From contig CAZUGZ010000032.1 in the NCBI GenBank assembly GCA_964620555.1, positions 1 through 26,754 of the forward strand: a stretch of DNA of 26,754 bases, in the 5' to 3' direction. The first letter of the stretch is position 1; every line of letters begins with the position of its first letter. Under the pieces are notes generated by a model. It worked only from the letters and a program-made list of their open reading frames with translations. It was not told where the DNA came from and searched no databases. The DNA comes from JAPOQD01 sp964620555 (lineage in GTDB: Bacteria; Pseudomonadota; Gammaproteobacteria; Pseudomonadales; Halieaceae). The translations under genes and the position numbers were made by a program. Shown here piece by piece: positions 16,619-24,996 of the stretch.

Positions 16619-17401
16619 CTACTCGGCCTGTTCGACATTGGCGGCCTGCAGGAAGGCCGGTGCTTCCCCGCCGCCGTGGACAGCCAGGCTGGCGCCACTG
16701 ATATAGCTGGACAGGGGCGAGGCCAGGAACAGGCAGGCGTCGCCGATGTCGGTGGGCAGGGCCATGCGACCCATGGGAATGGTGCGGCCGACCGCGGCGA
16801 TACCCTGTTCATCACCGTAGTGCAGATGGGATTGTTCGGTGCGGGTCAGCCCACAGATGATCGAGTTGACCCGGACCTTGGGAGCCCACTCCACCGCCAG
16901 TGACCCGCCCAGGTTGACCAGTCCTGCCTTGGCGGCGCCGTAGGCAGCGGTGCCGGGGGAGGGGCGGATGGTAGAGACACTGGCAATATTGATGATACAG
17001 CCGCCATCGGTCTGGCCCTGCATTACCGCGTTGGCAGCCTGGGAGAAATTCAACGGCGCAATCAGGTTGAGGCGGATGACCGCCTCGGAAAACCGCGGTG
17101 AGACCGTGGCCGCCGGCGCCGCGGGAGTGCCACCGGCATTGTTCACCAGCACATCGAGACGCCCGAACTGCTGCAGCGTGAACTCGATACAGGCATCAAT
17201 CTGCTCCACCTCGCGCACGTCGCAGGCGGTGAACCGCGCCCGATTGCCGCCGGCGTCAGGCAGGGCCGGTGGTTCCTGCCGACCACAGACCACCACCTGT
17301 GCCCCCGCTTCCAGCAGGCGCTCACTGATCCCCTTGCCGACACCTTTGGCGCCGCCGGTAACGATGGCGGTGCGTCCACTCATGTCCATGGGGTTGTGCA
17401 T
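16619..17401 (-). CDS. Short-chain dehydrogenase/reductase
   Basis: A 260-residue classical SDR. The nucleotide-binding TGGAKGVGKG (15-24) begins the Rossmann fold, NNAG is at 87-90, and the catalytic set is S141, Y154 and K158 (YGAAK). The C-terminal SSYISGASLAVHGGGEAP is normal for the family. No arginine follows the second strand in the way that marks strict NADPH enzymes (VVCGRQ has R41, so NADP(H) is plausible). Start ATG 17401 has GAGGGA nine bases upstream. It diverges from the F420 operon across a 170-bp region and converges on the HsaC-like gene, so a role in alcohol/ketone conversion of the same substrate is plausible but unproven. Confidence 0.9.
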   Translation of the reverse strand: MHNPMDMSGRTAIVTGGAKGVGKGISERLLEAGAQVVVCGRQEPPALPDAGGNRARFTACDVREVEQIDACIEFTLQQFGRLDVLVNNAGGTPAAPAATVSPRFSEAVIRLNLIAPLNFSQAANAVMQGQTDGGCIINIASVSTIRPSPGTAAYGAAKAGLVNLGGSLAVEWAPKVRVNSIICGLTRTEQSHLHYGDEQGIAAVGRTIPMGRMALPTDIGDACLFLASPLSSYISGASLAVHGGGEAPAFLQAANVEQAE

Positions 17402-17571
17402 AGAAGTGATTCCCTCGCAGGGCCCCGGGGTGGTGTCCCTCGCTTGTACCGGCAGCACGATTTACATACTATGCCGACACCATCCATATCGTACCTTTGT
17501 TCCCGTTGACGGTGCAATTCGGAGTGTACCGACAGCGCGCTAACAGGCTTCAGTTGTCGGAGAATCAAATT
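17402..17571. promoter_or_regulatory. Divergent intergenic region between the SDR and the F420 operon
   Basis: This 170-bp region must hold promoters for both the SDR (minus) and the F420 operon (plus). It is AT-richer than the genes. TTGACG (17506-17511) is a possible -35 for the F420 operon but has no convincing -10 at the right spacing. CATACTATG (17465-17473) is a short perfect palindrome that could be part of a regulator site or a minus-strand -10. GGAG 10 bases before the npdG ATG is a clear ribosome-binding site. I cannot define the promoters more closely. Confidence 0.4.
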
Positions 17572-18258
17572 ATGTCGAAACAATCATTGCCGGTGCTGGC
17601 GATACTGGGCGGAACCGGTGATCTCGGCACCGGTCTGGCCAGACGTTGGGCCCAGGCGGGTTATCGGGTCATTATCGGTTCCCGCACCCGGGAGAAAGCC
17701 GCCGCCGCAGTCGCCGATCTGCATGCAGTCATGCTGCAACGCGGGGTCGCCGAGGCAGACCTGGGCGCCATGGAGAACCCGGCGGCGGCAACGGCGGCGG
17801 ACATCGTCGCCCTGACCGTCCCCTTCAGCCATCAACTCAGCACCCTGGAGCAGGTCAAGCCGGCCCTGCAGGGCAAGATACTGATCGATGCCACGGTACC
17901 CCTGATGCCACCCAAAGTGGGGCGGGTGCAGTTGCCCGAGCAGGGTTCGGCCGGCCAGCGTGCCCAGCACTGCCTGGGTGCCGGGGTGTCGGTGGTGTCT
18001 GCCTTTCAGAATGTTGCCGCCCACCACCTGCAGGAGGGCCACGGCGTGGATTGTGACGTACTGGTGTGCGGTAATGACCGGTCGGCGCGGGCGGCGGTGA
18101 TCGCCCTGGTCGAAGCTGCGGGACTGCGCGGTTTCCACGCCGGTTTGATCGACAACGCCGCCGCCGCCGAGGCGCTGACTTCGGTGTTGATCAATATCAA
18201 CCGGCAACATCAGTGCAAGGCGGGCATTCGCATCTCGGGTCTGGATCGGAGTCAATGA
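17572..18258 (+). CDS. npdG: NADPH-dependent F420 reductase
   Basis: A 228-residue Rossmann protein that transfers hydride between NADPH and F420. It opens VLAILGGTGDLGTGLARRWA (8-27), the hallmark of F420:NADP oxidoreductases, and G36-S37-R38 after the second strand fits the NADP 2'-phosphate. Further segments are DIVALTVPFSHQ, ILIDATVPL and SAFQNVAAHHL, as in archaeal Fno and bacterial NpdG. It is the first gene of the F420 operon and overlaps cofE as ATGA, which strongly supports the F420 assignment over other Rossmann reductases. In an aerobe it would most likely use NADPH to make F420H2. Confidence 0.9.
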   Translation: MSKQSLPVLAILGGTGDLGTGLARRWAQAGYRVIIGSRTREKAAAAVADLHAVMLQRGVAEADLGAMENPAAATAADIVALTVPFSHQLSTLEQVKPALQGKILIDATVPLMPPKVGRVQLPEQGSAGQRAQHCLGAGVSVVSAFQNVAAHHLQEGHGVDCDVLVCGNDRSARAAVIALVEAAGLRGFHAGLIDNAAAAEALTSVLININRQHQCKAGIRISGLDRSQ

Positions 18259-19022
18259 GCCGGCCGTTGCAATTGCTGCCACTGGAGGATTTTCCACTGG
18301 TCGAACCCGGCGACCAGCTTGCCCACCTGTTGTTGCAAAACCTGCGCCACAACCGGCTGACGCCGGAGTCGGGAGACATCCTGGTGGTAGCGCAGAAAAT
18401 TGTCTCCAAGGCCGAAAACCGTTATGTGCGCCTGGCCGAGGTGGAACCGGGTGCAGAGGCGCTGCGACTGGCAGGGCAGGTCGACAAGGACCCCCGCCTG
18501 TTGGAACTGGTATTGCGGGAATCCAGACAGGTGCTGCGGGTACATCCCGGTGTCATCATCGTCGAACACCGGCTGGGTTACGTTCACGCCAATGCCGGCA
18601 TTGACAAATCCAATATTCCCTTCGATTCGGAGGATCCGCAGGTATTGCTGTTACCGGAGGACCCGGACGCCAGCGCCCGTCGCCTGTTGCGGCTGCTGAC
18701 CGATGAATTCGAAGCGCCACTGGCGGTAATCATCAACGATAGTGCCGGCCGCGCCTGGCGCAACGGCACAGTCGGGATGGCGATCGGCTGCGCCGGTATC
18801 GAACCACTGGCCGATCAGATCGGGGACCCGGATCTGTACGGACGGCCACTGGAGGTGACGCTGGTGGCAGTGGCCGACGAACTGGCTGCTGCCGCTTCCC
18901 TGGTCATGGGGCAGGCGGATGAAGCCTGCCCGGCAGTGCTGGTCAAGGGGGCTCGCTGGCAGCCCGCCGACTGTGGTCAACGCCCCCTGTTGCGCCCGCT
19001 GCAGCAGGATCTGTTTCGATAG
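18255..19022 (+). CDS. cofE: Coenzyme F420-0:L-glutamate ligase, single-domain
   Basis: A 255-residue GTP-dependent ligase that adds gamma-linked glutamates to F420-0. Family segments are GDILVVAQKIVSKAENR (42-58), VRVHPGVIIVEHRLGYVHANAGID (97-121; metal/GTP region) and NDSAGRAWRNGTVGMAIG, with the DSxGRxWRxGxxGxAIG signature. It has only the CofE domain; the C-terminal FMN nitroreductase domain of actinobacterial FbiB, which reduces dehydro-F420-0, is absent. It overlaps npdG by ATGA and is 18 bp from cofD. Confidence 0.93.
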   Translation: MSRPLQLLPLEDFPLVEPGDQLAHLLLQNLRHNRLTPESGDILVVAQKIVSKAENRYVRLAEVEPGAEALRLAGQVDKDPRLLELVLRESRQVLRVHPGVIIVEHRLGYVHANAGIDKSNIPFDSEDPQVLLLPEDPDASARRLLRLLTDEFEAPLAVIINDSAGRAWRNGTVGMAIGCAGIEPLADQIGDPDLYGRPLEVTLVAVADELAAAASLVMGQADEACPAVLVKGARWQPADCGQRPLLRPLQQDLFR

Positions 19023-19040
19023 TCGGGGCCGACGGGTTTC

Positions 19041-20009
19041 ATGGCCTTGGCCGGCCCACACTATCTGGCCTTTTCCGGCGGTGTCGGCGGCGCCAAGCTG
19101 GCGCTGGGGCTGGCCCGTCGTCTGCCACCGGAACAGCTCACCGTGATTGCCAATACCGGTGACGATTTTCAGCACTTCGGCCTGCATATCAGCCCCGATC
19201 TGGATACCCTGATGTATACCCTGGCCGGTGTCAGCAATCCGCGTCTGGGCTGGGGCCAGGCCGGCGAGAGCTGGAATTTCCTGGCCGCCATGGAAGCCCT
19301 GGGCGGCCCCACCTGGTTTCGTCTTGGCGACCGCGACCTGGCCACGCACGTGCTGAGAACCCAGTGGCTGAGCTCGGGCCGCTCCCTGAGTGAGGTGAGC
19401 CGGCACCTGTGCGCGCAACTCGGGGTGGCGACCACCCTGTTGCCGATGAGTGATGACCCGGTGCAGACCTGGGTACACTGCGCCGGACAGCTCATGTCCT
19501 TTCAGGAATATTTTGTAGAGCGGCGTTGTGAACCGGTAGTCACCAGTTTCCAGTACCGCGGTATCGAGCGGGCCCGGCCCCAGCCCCGCCTGCTGGAGTG
19601 CCTGAATTCATCCGCCTTGCGGGCGGTCATCATTTGTCCCTCCAACCCCCTGGTCAGCGTGGAACCCATCATCCGTCTGCCCGGGATCGCCGAGTTGCTG
19701 CGGGCCGCCCCGGCGCCGGTGGTCGCGGTTTCTCCCCTGGTCGGGGGGCGGGCGCTCAAGGGGCCGCTGGCCAAGATGATGACCGAACTGGACATGCCGC
19801 TCCGCGCTACGACGCTGGCTCGCCACTACCAGGGCCTGATCGATTGCTTTATTGTGGATGAAGCCGACGCTACACTGGCGAGTTCGATAGAACAACTGGA
19901 CATGCGGGTGGCAGTGGCCCCGACCATCATGAACAGCCTGGCGGCGCGGGACCAGTTGGCCGATTTCATCATCGACCTGGTGTCCGGTATGCAGGGAGCG
20001 AAGACATGA
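19041..20009 (+). CDS. cofD: F420 phospho-starter transferase CofD
   Basis: A 322-residue enzyme that transfers the phospho-starter moiety from its GDP-activated form (lactyl-, enolpyruvyl- or glyceryl-2-phospho-type) to Fo, giving F420-0 or a variant. Diagnostic motifs are FSGGVGGAKL (11-20), NTGDDF (38-43), HISPDLDT (49-56), MSDDPVQTWV, and ICPSNPLVSVEPIIRLPGI in the middle. The start follows GACGGG. The stop overlaps the cofC ATG as ATGA. Which starter is used cannot be told from these motifs alone. Confidence 0.95.
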   Translation: MALAGPHYLAFSGGVGGAKLALGLARRLPPEQLTVIANTGDDFQHFGLHISPDLDTLMYTLAGVSNPRLGWGQAGESWNFLAAMEALGGPTWFRLGDRDLATHVLRTQWLSSGRSLSEVSRHLCAQLGVATTLLPMSDDPVQTWVHCAGQLMSFQEYFVERRCEPVVTSFQYRGIERARPQPRLLECLNSSALRAVIICPSNPLVSVEPIIRLPGIAELLRAAPAPVVAVSPLVGGRALKGPLAKMMTELDMPLRATTLARHYQGLIDCFIVDEADATLASSIEQLDMRVAVAPTIMNSLAARDQLADFIIDLVSGMQGAKT

Positions 20010-20746
20010 CCTGGGCGGTGGTGCCCTTGAAACGCCTGGCCTTGAGCAAGACCCGTCTGTCCGCCGTGCTGACCCCCACCGAGCGCCGCGCCCTGGTGCT
20101 GGCGATGGTGGAAGACCTGCTGACGGTGCTGGCCGGCGATTCCCGGCTGGATGGCATTACCCTGATTTCCGATGACCCGGTGGCGGTGGGACTGGCCGAT
20201 CGCTACGACGTGGAGTGGCTGCGGGAGAGCGACCTGGGTGGCGGAGGACTGAATGCCTCGCTAAGCGCCGCACGGGAGCTGCTTGGGCAGCGCGGGGTGG
20301 AACAACTGATGGTGTTGCACAGCGACCTGCCGCTGTTGCGGGGCACGGATATCGGTGACCTGTTGCAGGCCTATGACCGGCCTGGTGTCGATGTGGTACT
20401 GGCCCCGGATCTGGCCGGGCTCGGAACCAATGTCCTGTTATTGCCGGTGGTACCGGCGCTGAGATTGCACTATGGTGTCGGGAGTTGCCCGGCCCATCAG
20501 CGGGCCGCCGCCGCGCTGGGTTTGCGGCTGCGGTTGCTGCAGCGGGAATCCACCGGCCTGGATGTGGACGATCCCGCCGATTTGCTGCGGGTTCGTCGCA
20601 GTTTGCGGCAGCGCTCGCAGCAGGGGCACGCGGCCACCCGCTGCAGCCGCCTGCTGCTGGCCGCCGACCTGGACCGGCGTCTGAGCAGCCGGGAAACGGG
20701 CGGGCCGGTTCTGCACCAGTTGGAGGAGCAGTATGACGCGAACTGA
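20006..20746 (+). CDS. cofC: Phospho-starter guanylyltransferase CofC
   Basis: A 246-residue nucleotidyltransferase that activates the phospho-starter (2-phospholactate, PEP or 3-phosphoglycerate) with GTP for CofD. Family features are the N-terminal VVPLKRLALSKTRLS (5-19), ITLISDDP, GGLNASLSAAR (nucleotide binding), LHSDLPLL with a metal-binding Asp, and DVVLAPDLAGLGTNVLLLP. The C-terminal 40 residues (after about 205) are Arg/Ser-rich and look like an extension. It overlaps cofD by four bases and fbiC by 14, so coupled translation is likely. Confidence 0.92.
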   Translation: MTWAVVPLKRLALSKTRLSAVLTPTERRALVLAMVEDLLTVLAGDSRLDGITLISDDPVAVGLADRYDVEWLRESDLGGGGLNASLSAARELLGQRGVEQLMVLHSDLPLLRGTDIGDLLQAYDRPGVDVVLAPDLAGLGTNVLLLPVVPALRLHYGVGSCPAHQRAAAALGLRLRLLQRESTGLDVDDPADLLRVRRSLRQRSQQGHAATRCSRLLLAADLDRRLSSRETGGPVLHQLEEQYDAN

Positions 20747-23225
20747 TCGTGGAGACCTGACGGCCATGCTGCGCTCCGTTCTGGACGGCGACCAGCCGGG
20801 GCCGGAGCAGTCCCTGCAACTGGCCGAGTTCGAGGACACCGGCCGCCTGCTGGAGGTGGCGGCGACCCTGTGCGAGCGCGGTCACTCCAATGTGGTGAGC
20901 TATTCGCCCAAGGTGTTCCTGCCGCTGACCCATCTGTGCCGGGACGTCTGTCACTATTGCACCTTTGCCCGCACTCCCCGGCACCTGTCGCAACCCTATA
21001 TGAGCGTCGATCAGGTATTGGAACAATGCCATCGGGCGCAGGCCATGGGCTGCAAGGAGGCCCTGTTTACGCTGGGAGAAAAACCCGAGTTGCGCTACCG
21101 GGTCGCCCGCGAGGCGCTGGCGGAACTGGGTTGCAGCAGCACCCTGGACTACGTTGCCCAGGTGGCGGAGCAGGTACTTCAGCAGACGGGTCTGTTGCCC
21201 CACATCAATGCCGGTTGCATGAGCGAAGGGGAGATTGACGGGTTGCGCAAGGTCTCTGCCTCCATGGGTATCATGCTGGAGTCAGTGTCCGAGCGCCTGT
21301 GCGAACCGGGAATGCCCCATCATGGTTCTCCGGACAAGGAGCCGAAGCTGCGTCTGCAGACCATAGAGCGCGCCGGTCGTGCCGCTGTGCCGTTCACCTC
21401 GGGAATCCTGATCGGCATCGGCGAGACCCGCCGTGAGCGCATCGAATCGCTGTTGGCACTGCGCGACCTGCACCAGCGCTACGGCCACATCCAGGAGATC
21501 ATCATCCAGAACTTCCGCGCCAAACCGGGAACGCGGATGGCAAAGGCGGCAGAGCCCGACCTGCAGGACCTGCTGTGGACCCTGGCTGTCGCCCGCATCC
21601 TGTTCGGTCCCGGCATGAACATTCAGGTCCCGCCCAATTTGAGCCCCGGTGTGTTGCCCCGGTTGCTGGCGGCGGGCAGCAATGACTGGGGTGGCGTCTC
21701 GCCCTTGACCCCGGATTACGTAAACCCCGAGGCCCCCTGGCCACAACTGGAACTGCTGCGCCGGGAAACCGCCGCCGCCGGCAAGTACCTGCAACAGCGA
21801 TTGACCGTGTATCCCTCCTATGTACTCGATGCCGAGCGCTGGCTGGACCCGGCGCTGCACACGCGCGTGATGCAGATGACCGATGCCCAGGGTTTTCCCC
21901 GCACCGACCGCTGGCACCCGGGCGCCCTGGAGCCGCCGCCTGCGGCGATAGTGAATGACCTGCATGGTGCCGGGGCCAGGTCACCGGTATCCGCCGACGT
22001 GTTGGCGACGACGGAACGCTGCCGGCAGGGGCTGGCCCCCTCGGAAGCCGAGATAGCGCGGCTGTTCCGGGCGCGCGGCGCGGATTTCGTCTGGGTCTGT
22101 CAGCAGGCGGATGCCCTGCGCCGGGAGGTCTGCGGCGATACCGTGAGCTTCGTCGTCAACCGCAACATCAACTACACCAATGTGTGTTATTTCAAATGCC
22201 AGTTTTGCGCCTTTTCCAAGGGCAAATACAGCGAAAACCTGCGCGGCCGGCCCTACGACCTGGACCTGCAGGAGATTGCCCGGCGCAGTGCGGAGGCCTG
22301 GGAGCGCGGCGCGACCGAAGTTTGCATGCAGGGCGGAATACATCCGGAATACACCGGCCGCACCTACCTGGATATCGTCGCCACCGTGAAACGGGTCACC
22401 CCGGATATGCACATCCACGCGTTTTCGCCACTGGAAGTGTGGCAAGGTGCCCAGACCATGGGCCTGAGCCTGCGGCAATACCTCGCTGAGTTGCAGGCTG
22501 CCGGCCTGGGCACTTTGCCGGGTACGGCGGCGGAGATCCTCGACGATTCCGTGCGGGCTACGTTGTGTCCGGACAAGATCAACACCCGGCAGTGGCTGGA
22601 GGTGATGGAGGCGGCCCATGAAGTGGGCTTCAAAACCACCGCCACCATCATGTTCGGGCATATGGAGAGGGTGGAGCACTGGGCCCGTCACCTGTTGCGG
22701 ATTCGCGAGTTGCAGGCGGTCACCGGTGGCTTCACGGAAATGGTGCCGCTGCCCTTTGTGTATCGGGAGGCGCCCCTGTATCTGAAGGGACGGGCCCGGC
22801 AGGGGCCGACCTTCGCCGAAGTCATACTGATGCACGCGGTGGCGCGGCTGGTATTGCACGGCTGCATCGACAACATCCAGGCCTCCTGGGTGAAAATGGG
22901 CGAGCGTGGAATTGCCGCTGTTCTGCGGGCCGGTGTCAACGACCTGGGCGGTACCCTGATGAACGAAAGCATTACCCGTGCCGCCGGGGCCGAACATGGG
23001 CAGGAATGGCCACCGGCTTTCATGGCCAGGCTCATTGGCGGGCTGGGTCGCCAACCGCGGCAGCGCAACACCGTCTATGGCGAGGTCAGCGAGGAACGGC
23101 AGCGCAGCGGACTCCGTGCCCAGCCCCTGTCGACCCCGATCAATACCCCGGCCGGAAAAAAATACGCCAAGAAAACGCCGGCCCGAAAGCTGGTGCGCAA
23201 CCCGGTAATTGCCCGCGCCGGTTAG
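20733..23225 (+). CDS. fbiC: FO synthase, fused CofG-CofH (FbiC-type)
   Basis: An 830-residue bifunctional radical SAM enzyme that makes the deazaflavin chromophore Fo from 5-amino-6-ribitylaminouracil and tyrosine. It carries two radical-SAM clusters of type CxxxCxxC: C69/C73/C76 (CRDVCHYC, in the CofG half) and C485/C489/C492 (CYFKCQFC, in the CofH half). The CofG half contains INAGCMSEGEIDGLRKV and the CofH half GGIHPEYTGRTYLDI and GTAAEILDDSVR. The fused form is typical of actinobacteria and of bacteria with acquired F420 genes; archaea mostly have split genes. A basic C-terminal tail (about 805-830, Lys/Arg-rich) lies beyond the core. Confidence 0.97.
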   Translation: MTRTDRGDLTAMLRSVLDGDQPGPEQSLQLAEFEDTGRLLEVAATLCERGHSNVVSYSPKVFLPLTHLCRDVCHYCTFARTPRHLSQPYMSVDQVLEQCHRAQAMGCKEALFTLGEKPELRYRVAREALAELGCSSTLDYVAQVAEQVLQQTGLLPHINAGCMSEGEIDGLRKVSASMGIMLESVSERLCEPGMPHHGSPDKEPKLRLQTIERAGRAAVPFTSGILIGIGETRRERIESLLALRDLHQRYGHIQEIIIQNFRAKPGTRMAKAAEPDLQDLLWTLAVARILFGPGMNIQVPPNLSPGVLPRLLAAGSNDWGGVSPLTPDYVNPEAPWPQLELLRRETAAAGKYLQQRLTVYPSYVLDAERWLDPALHTRVMQMTDAQGFPRTDRWHPGALEPPPAAIVNDLHGAGARSPVSADVLATTERCRQGLAPSEAEIARLFRARGADFVWVCQQADALRREVCGDTVSFVVNRNINYTNVCYFKCQFCAFSKGKYSENLRGRPYDLDLQEIARRSAEAWERGATEVCMQGGIHPEYTGRTYLDIVATVKRVTPDMHIHAFSPLEVWQGAQTMGLSLRQYLAELQAAGLGTLPGTAAEILDDSVRATLCPDKINTRQWLEVMEAAHEVGFKTTATIMFGHMERVEHWARHLLRIRELQAVTGGFTEMVPLPFVYREAPLYLKGRARQGPTFAEVILMHAVARLVLHGCIDNIQASWVKMGERGIAAVLRAGVNDLGGTLMNESITRAAGAEHGQEWPPAFMARLIGGLGRQPRQRNTVYGEVSEERQRSGLRAQPLSTPINTPAGKKYAKKTPARKLVRNPVIARAG

Positions 23226-23244
23226 CCTTTGGGGGAGGCGTGCA

Positions 23245-23931
23245 GTGAGCGCAACGGTAAAACTCGAAGCAAGTTGGTTGCAGGCGTTGGCCGGTGAGTT
23301 CGAGCAAGACTACATGCAGCAGTTGGGCAGCTTTTTGCGAGCGGAAAAAGCCGCCCGCAGGGTGATCTACCCGCCTGGTGGGCAAATGTTCAACGCCTTT
23401 CGGCATACTCCACTACCCGAGGTGAAAGTCGTGATCCTGGGCCAGGACCCCTACCACGGCCCTGGCCAGGCCCATGGCCTGTGTTTTTCGGTGGCGGAGG
23501 GTGTCCCCATACCGCCGTCGCTGCAAAATATCTACCGGGAAATCGAACAGGATCTGGGGGTGCGGATGCCGCTGCACGGCTGTCTGACCTCCTGGGCAGA
23601 GCAGGGCGTATTGCTGCTGAACAGCGTGTTGTCGGTGCGGCGGGGTCAGGCCGCCTCCCACCAGGGGCACGGCTGGGAGAGGTTTACCGATCGGGTCATC
23701 GCCGTGATCAACGAACAGCGCCAGGGTGTGGTGTTCATGCTCTGGGGCAGTTACGCCCAGCGCAAGGGGGCCATGGTCGATGCAGCCAGACATCTGCTGC
23801 TGTCCGCACCGCACCCCTCTCCGCTGAGTGCCGGCAGGGGTTTTTTCGGCTGCCGGCATTTCAGCCGTGCCAACGACTACCTGCAACAACGGGGCCAGAC
23901 GCCGATCCAGTGGGCGCCGACCGAACCTTAG
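23245..23931 (+). CDS. ung: Uracil-DNA glycosylase, family 1
   Basis: A 228-residue DNA repair enzyme that removes uracil. The water-activating loop GQDPYHGPGQAHGLCFSV has catalytic D68; the uracil-recognition asparagine is in LLLNSVLSV; the minor-groove loop HPSPLS has H190. The length is within one residue of E. coli Ung. I chose GTG 23245 because the ribosome-binding site GGGGGAGG is just upstream; an earlier in-frame TTG lies inside fbiC. Only 19 bp separate it from fbiC, so it may ride on the F420 operon transcript. It converges with ygfZ. Confidence 0.96.
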   Translation: MSATVKLEASWLQALAGEFEQDYMQQLGSFLRAEKAARRVIYPPGGQMFNAFRHTPLPEVKVVILGQDPYHGPGQAHGLCFSVAEGVPIPPSLQNIYREIEQDLGVRMPLHGCLTSWAEQGVLLLNSVLSVRRGQAASHQGHGWERFTDRVIAVINEQRQGVVFMLWGSYAQRKGAMVDAARHLLLSAPHPSPLSAGRGFFGCRHFSRANDYLQQRGQTPIQWAPTEP

Positions 23932-23987
23932 CCTGCCTGCCCCACCAGGGTTCGCAGCGGAAGGTAGATGAGATGTGCGGGTCGGGC

Positions 23988-24884
23988 CTACTCCAGTTCG
24001 GGTAGCGCATAGGGCAGAGGCAGGAAATGCAACGCGGCGCCGTCGGGCGCTGCCAGGCGTACTTCCCCCTGTGCCGCGGCGATGGTGCACACCGCCAGCA
24101 GGCGGCTGCCACCTGCACGTGGTGCGGCATTCACCACGTTGCCGACGCTTTGGGCGCCATGTGCGGCGAATAGCGGGGTGCCGGGCTGCGCCGGGCCGAT
24201 TTCGGCGTCGGCCAGGTACATGGCGCGTTTCAGTTTCCCCCGGTAGTGAAGGCGGGCCACCACTTCCTGACCGGTGTAGCAGCCCTTGCTGAAACTCACC
24301 TGCCCGGTGACCTGGTAGTTGAGCATCTGCGGAAGGAACTGCTCCACTGTGGCGGCTTCGATGTGCCCCAGGCCGGCTTCGATTTCCTCCAGTTGCCAGG
24401 CCGCTTCATTGACTTCCTGGCTGCACTGCCGGAGTTGCCGCTGCAGGTCTTCGGCCCGCGCCGCCGGACAGTGGCATTCAAAGCGCCGCCCTGCGTCATC
24501 CACCTGCACCCACAACCAGTCGGGGCTTGCCAAAGTGGTGGCCAGTTGCCCGGCGACGCCTTCTCCCCAGGCGGCAAACACCACCCAGTCATCGCTGGCG
24601 ATGCCGAGTTCCGCCTTCGAGAAGACAATGTACTTGCCCAGCAGCGACGCGCTGTTCCGGCAGATATCCCGCTGCATGCTGAGCAGACAGTCAGTCTCGT
24701 TGCGGGCGATCAGCCGAAAATCACAGTACATCCGTCCCTGGGGTGTACAACAGGCGCCGGGCAGGGCCTTGCCCGCGCGTAACTGATCGAGGTCGCAGGT
24801 TGCCTGGCCCTGCAGGAATTGACGACTGTCGGGCCCCGTCAGTTCCAGGACACCGCGCCCTTCCAGTCTGGCATGGAATCTCAT
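23988..24884 (-). CDS. ygfZ: Folate-binding protein YgfZ (Fe-S cluster repair/assembly)
   Basis: A 298-residue tetrahydrofolate-binding protein related to GcvT, helping maintain Fe-S enzymes. The signature KGCYTGQE (200-207) with Cys202 is intact, and the N-terminal LTGPDSRQFLQGQATCDL (15-32) is typical. The product lacks the GcvT catalytic context, as expected. I used ATG 24884 (MRFHARLEG); an ATG 30 bases upstream (24914) adds a hydrophobic decapeptide, and neither start has a convincing ribosome-binding site. It is divergent from sdhE, a common gammaproteobacterial arrangement. Confidence 0.93.
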   Translation of the reverse strand: MRFHARLEGRGVLELTGPDSRQFLQGQATCDLDQLRAGKALPGACCTPQGRMYCDFRLIARNETDCLLSMQRDICRNSASLLGKYIVFSKAELGIASDDWVVFAAWGEGVAGQLATTLASPDWLWVQVDDAGRRFECHCPAARAEDLQRQLRQCSQEVNEAAWQLEEIEAGLGHIEAATVEQFLPQMLNYQVTGQVSFSKGCYTGQEVVARLHYRGKLKRAMYLADAEIGPAQPGTPLFAAHGAQSVGNVVNAAPRAGGSRLLAVCTIAAAQGEVRLAAPDGAALHFLPLPYALPELE

Positions 24885-24981
24885 GATGATGGCAATGATA
24901 GGGGCTGCCCCCATTTTTGTCAGCCCGCTCCCCGAGATTTTTTGTGGCGCCTGCCGAACGCAGTCGAGAACCGAAACCGCA

Positions 24982-24996
24982 GGCTATACTGTAGCC
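24982..24996 (+). promoter_or_regulatory. sdhE -10 element within a small inverted repeat directly before the start codon
   Basis: A good -10 (TATACT, 24985-24990) lies six bases before the sdhE ATG, so a transcript from it would start at or next to the ATG. It overlaps an inverted repeat GGCTA-TACTG-TAGCC (24982-24996). No clear -35 is seen at 16-18 bp, and no ribosome-binding site precedes the ATG. This fits a leaderless or near-leaderless message. Confidence 0.35.
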
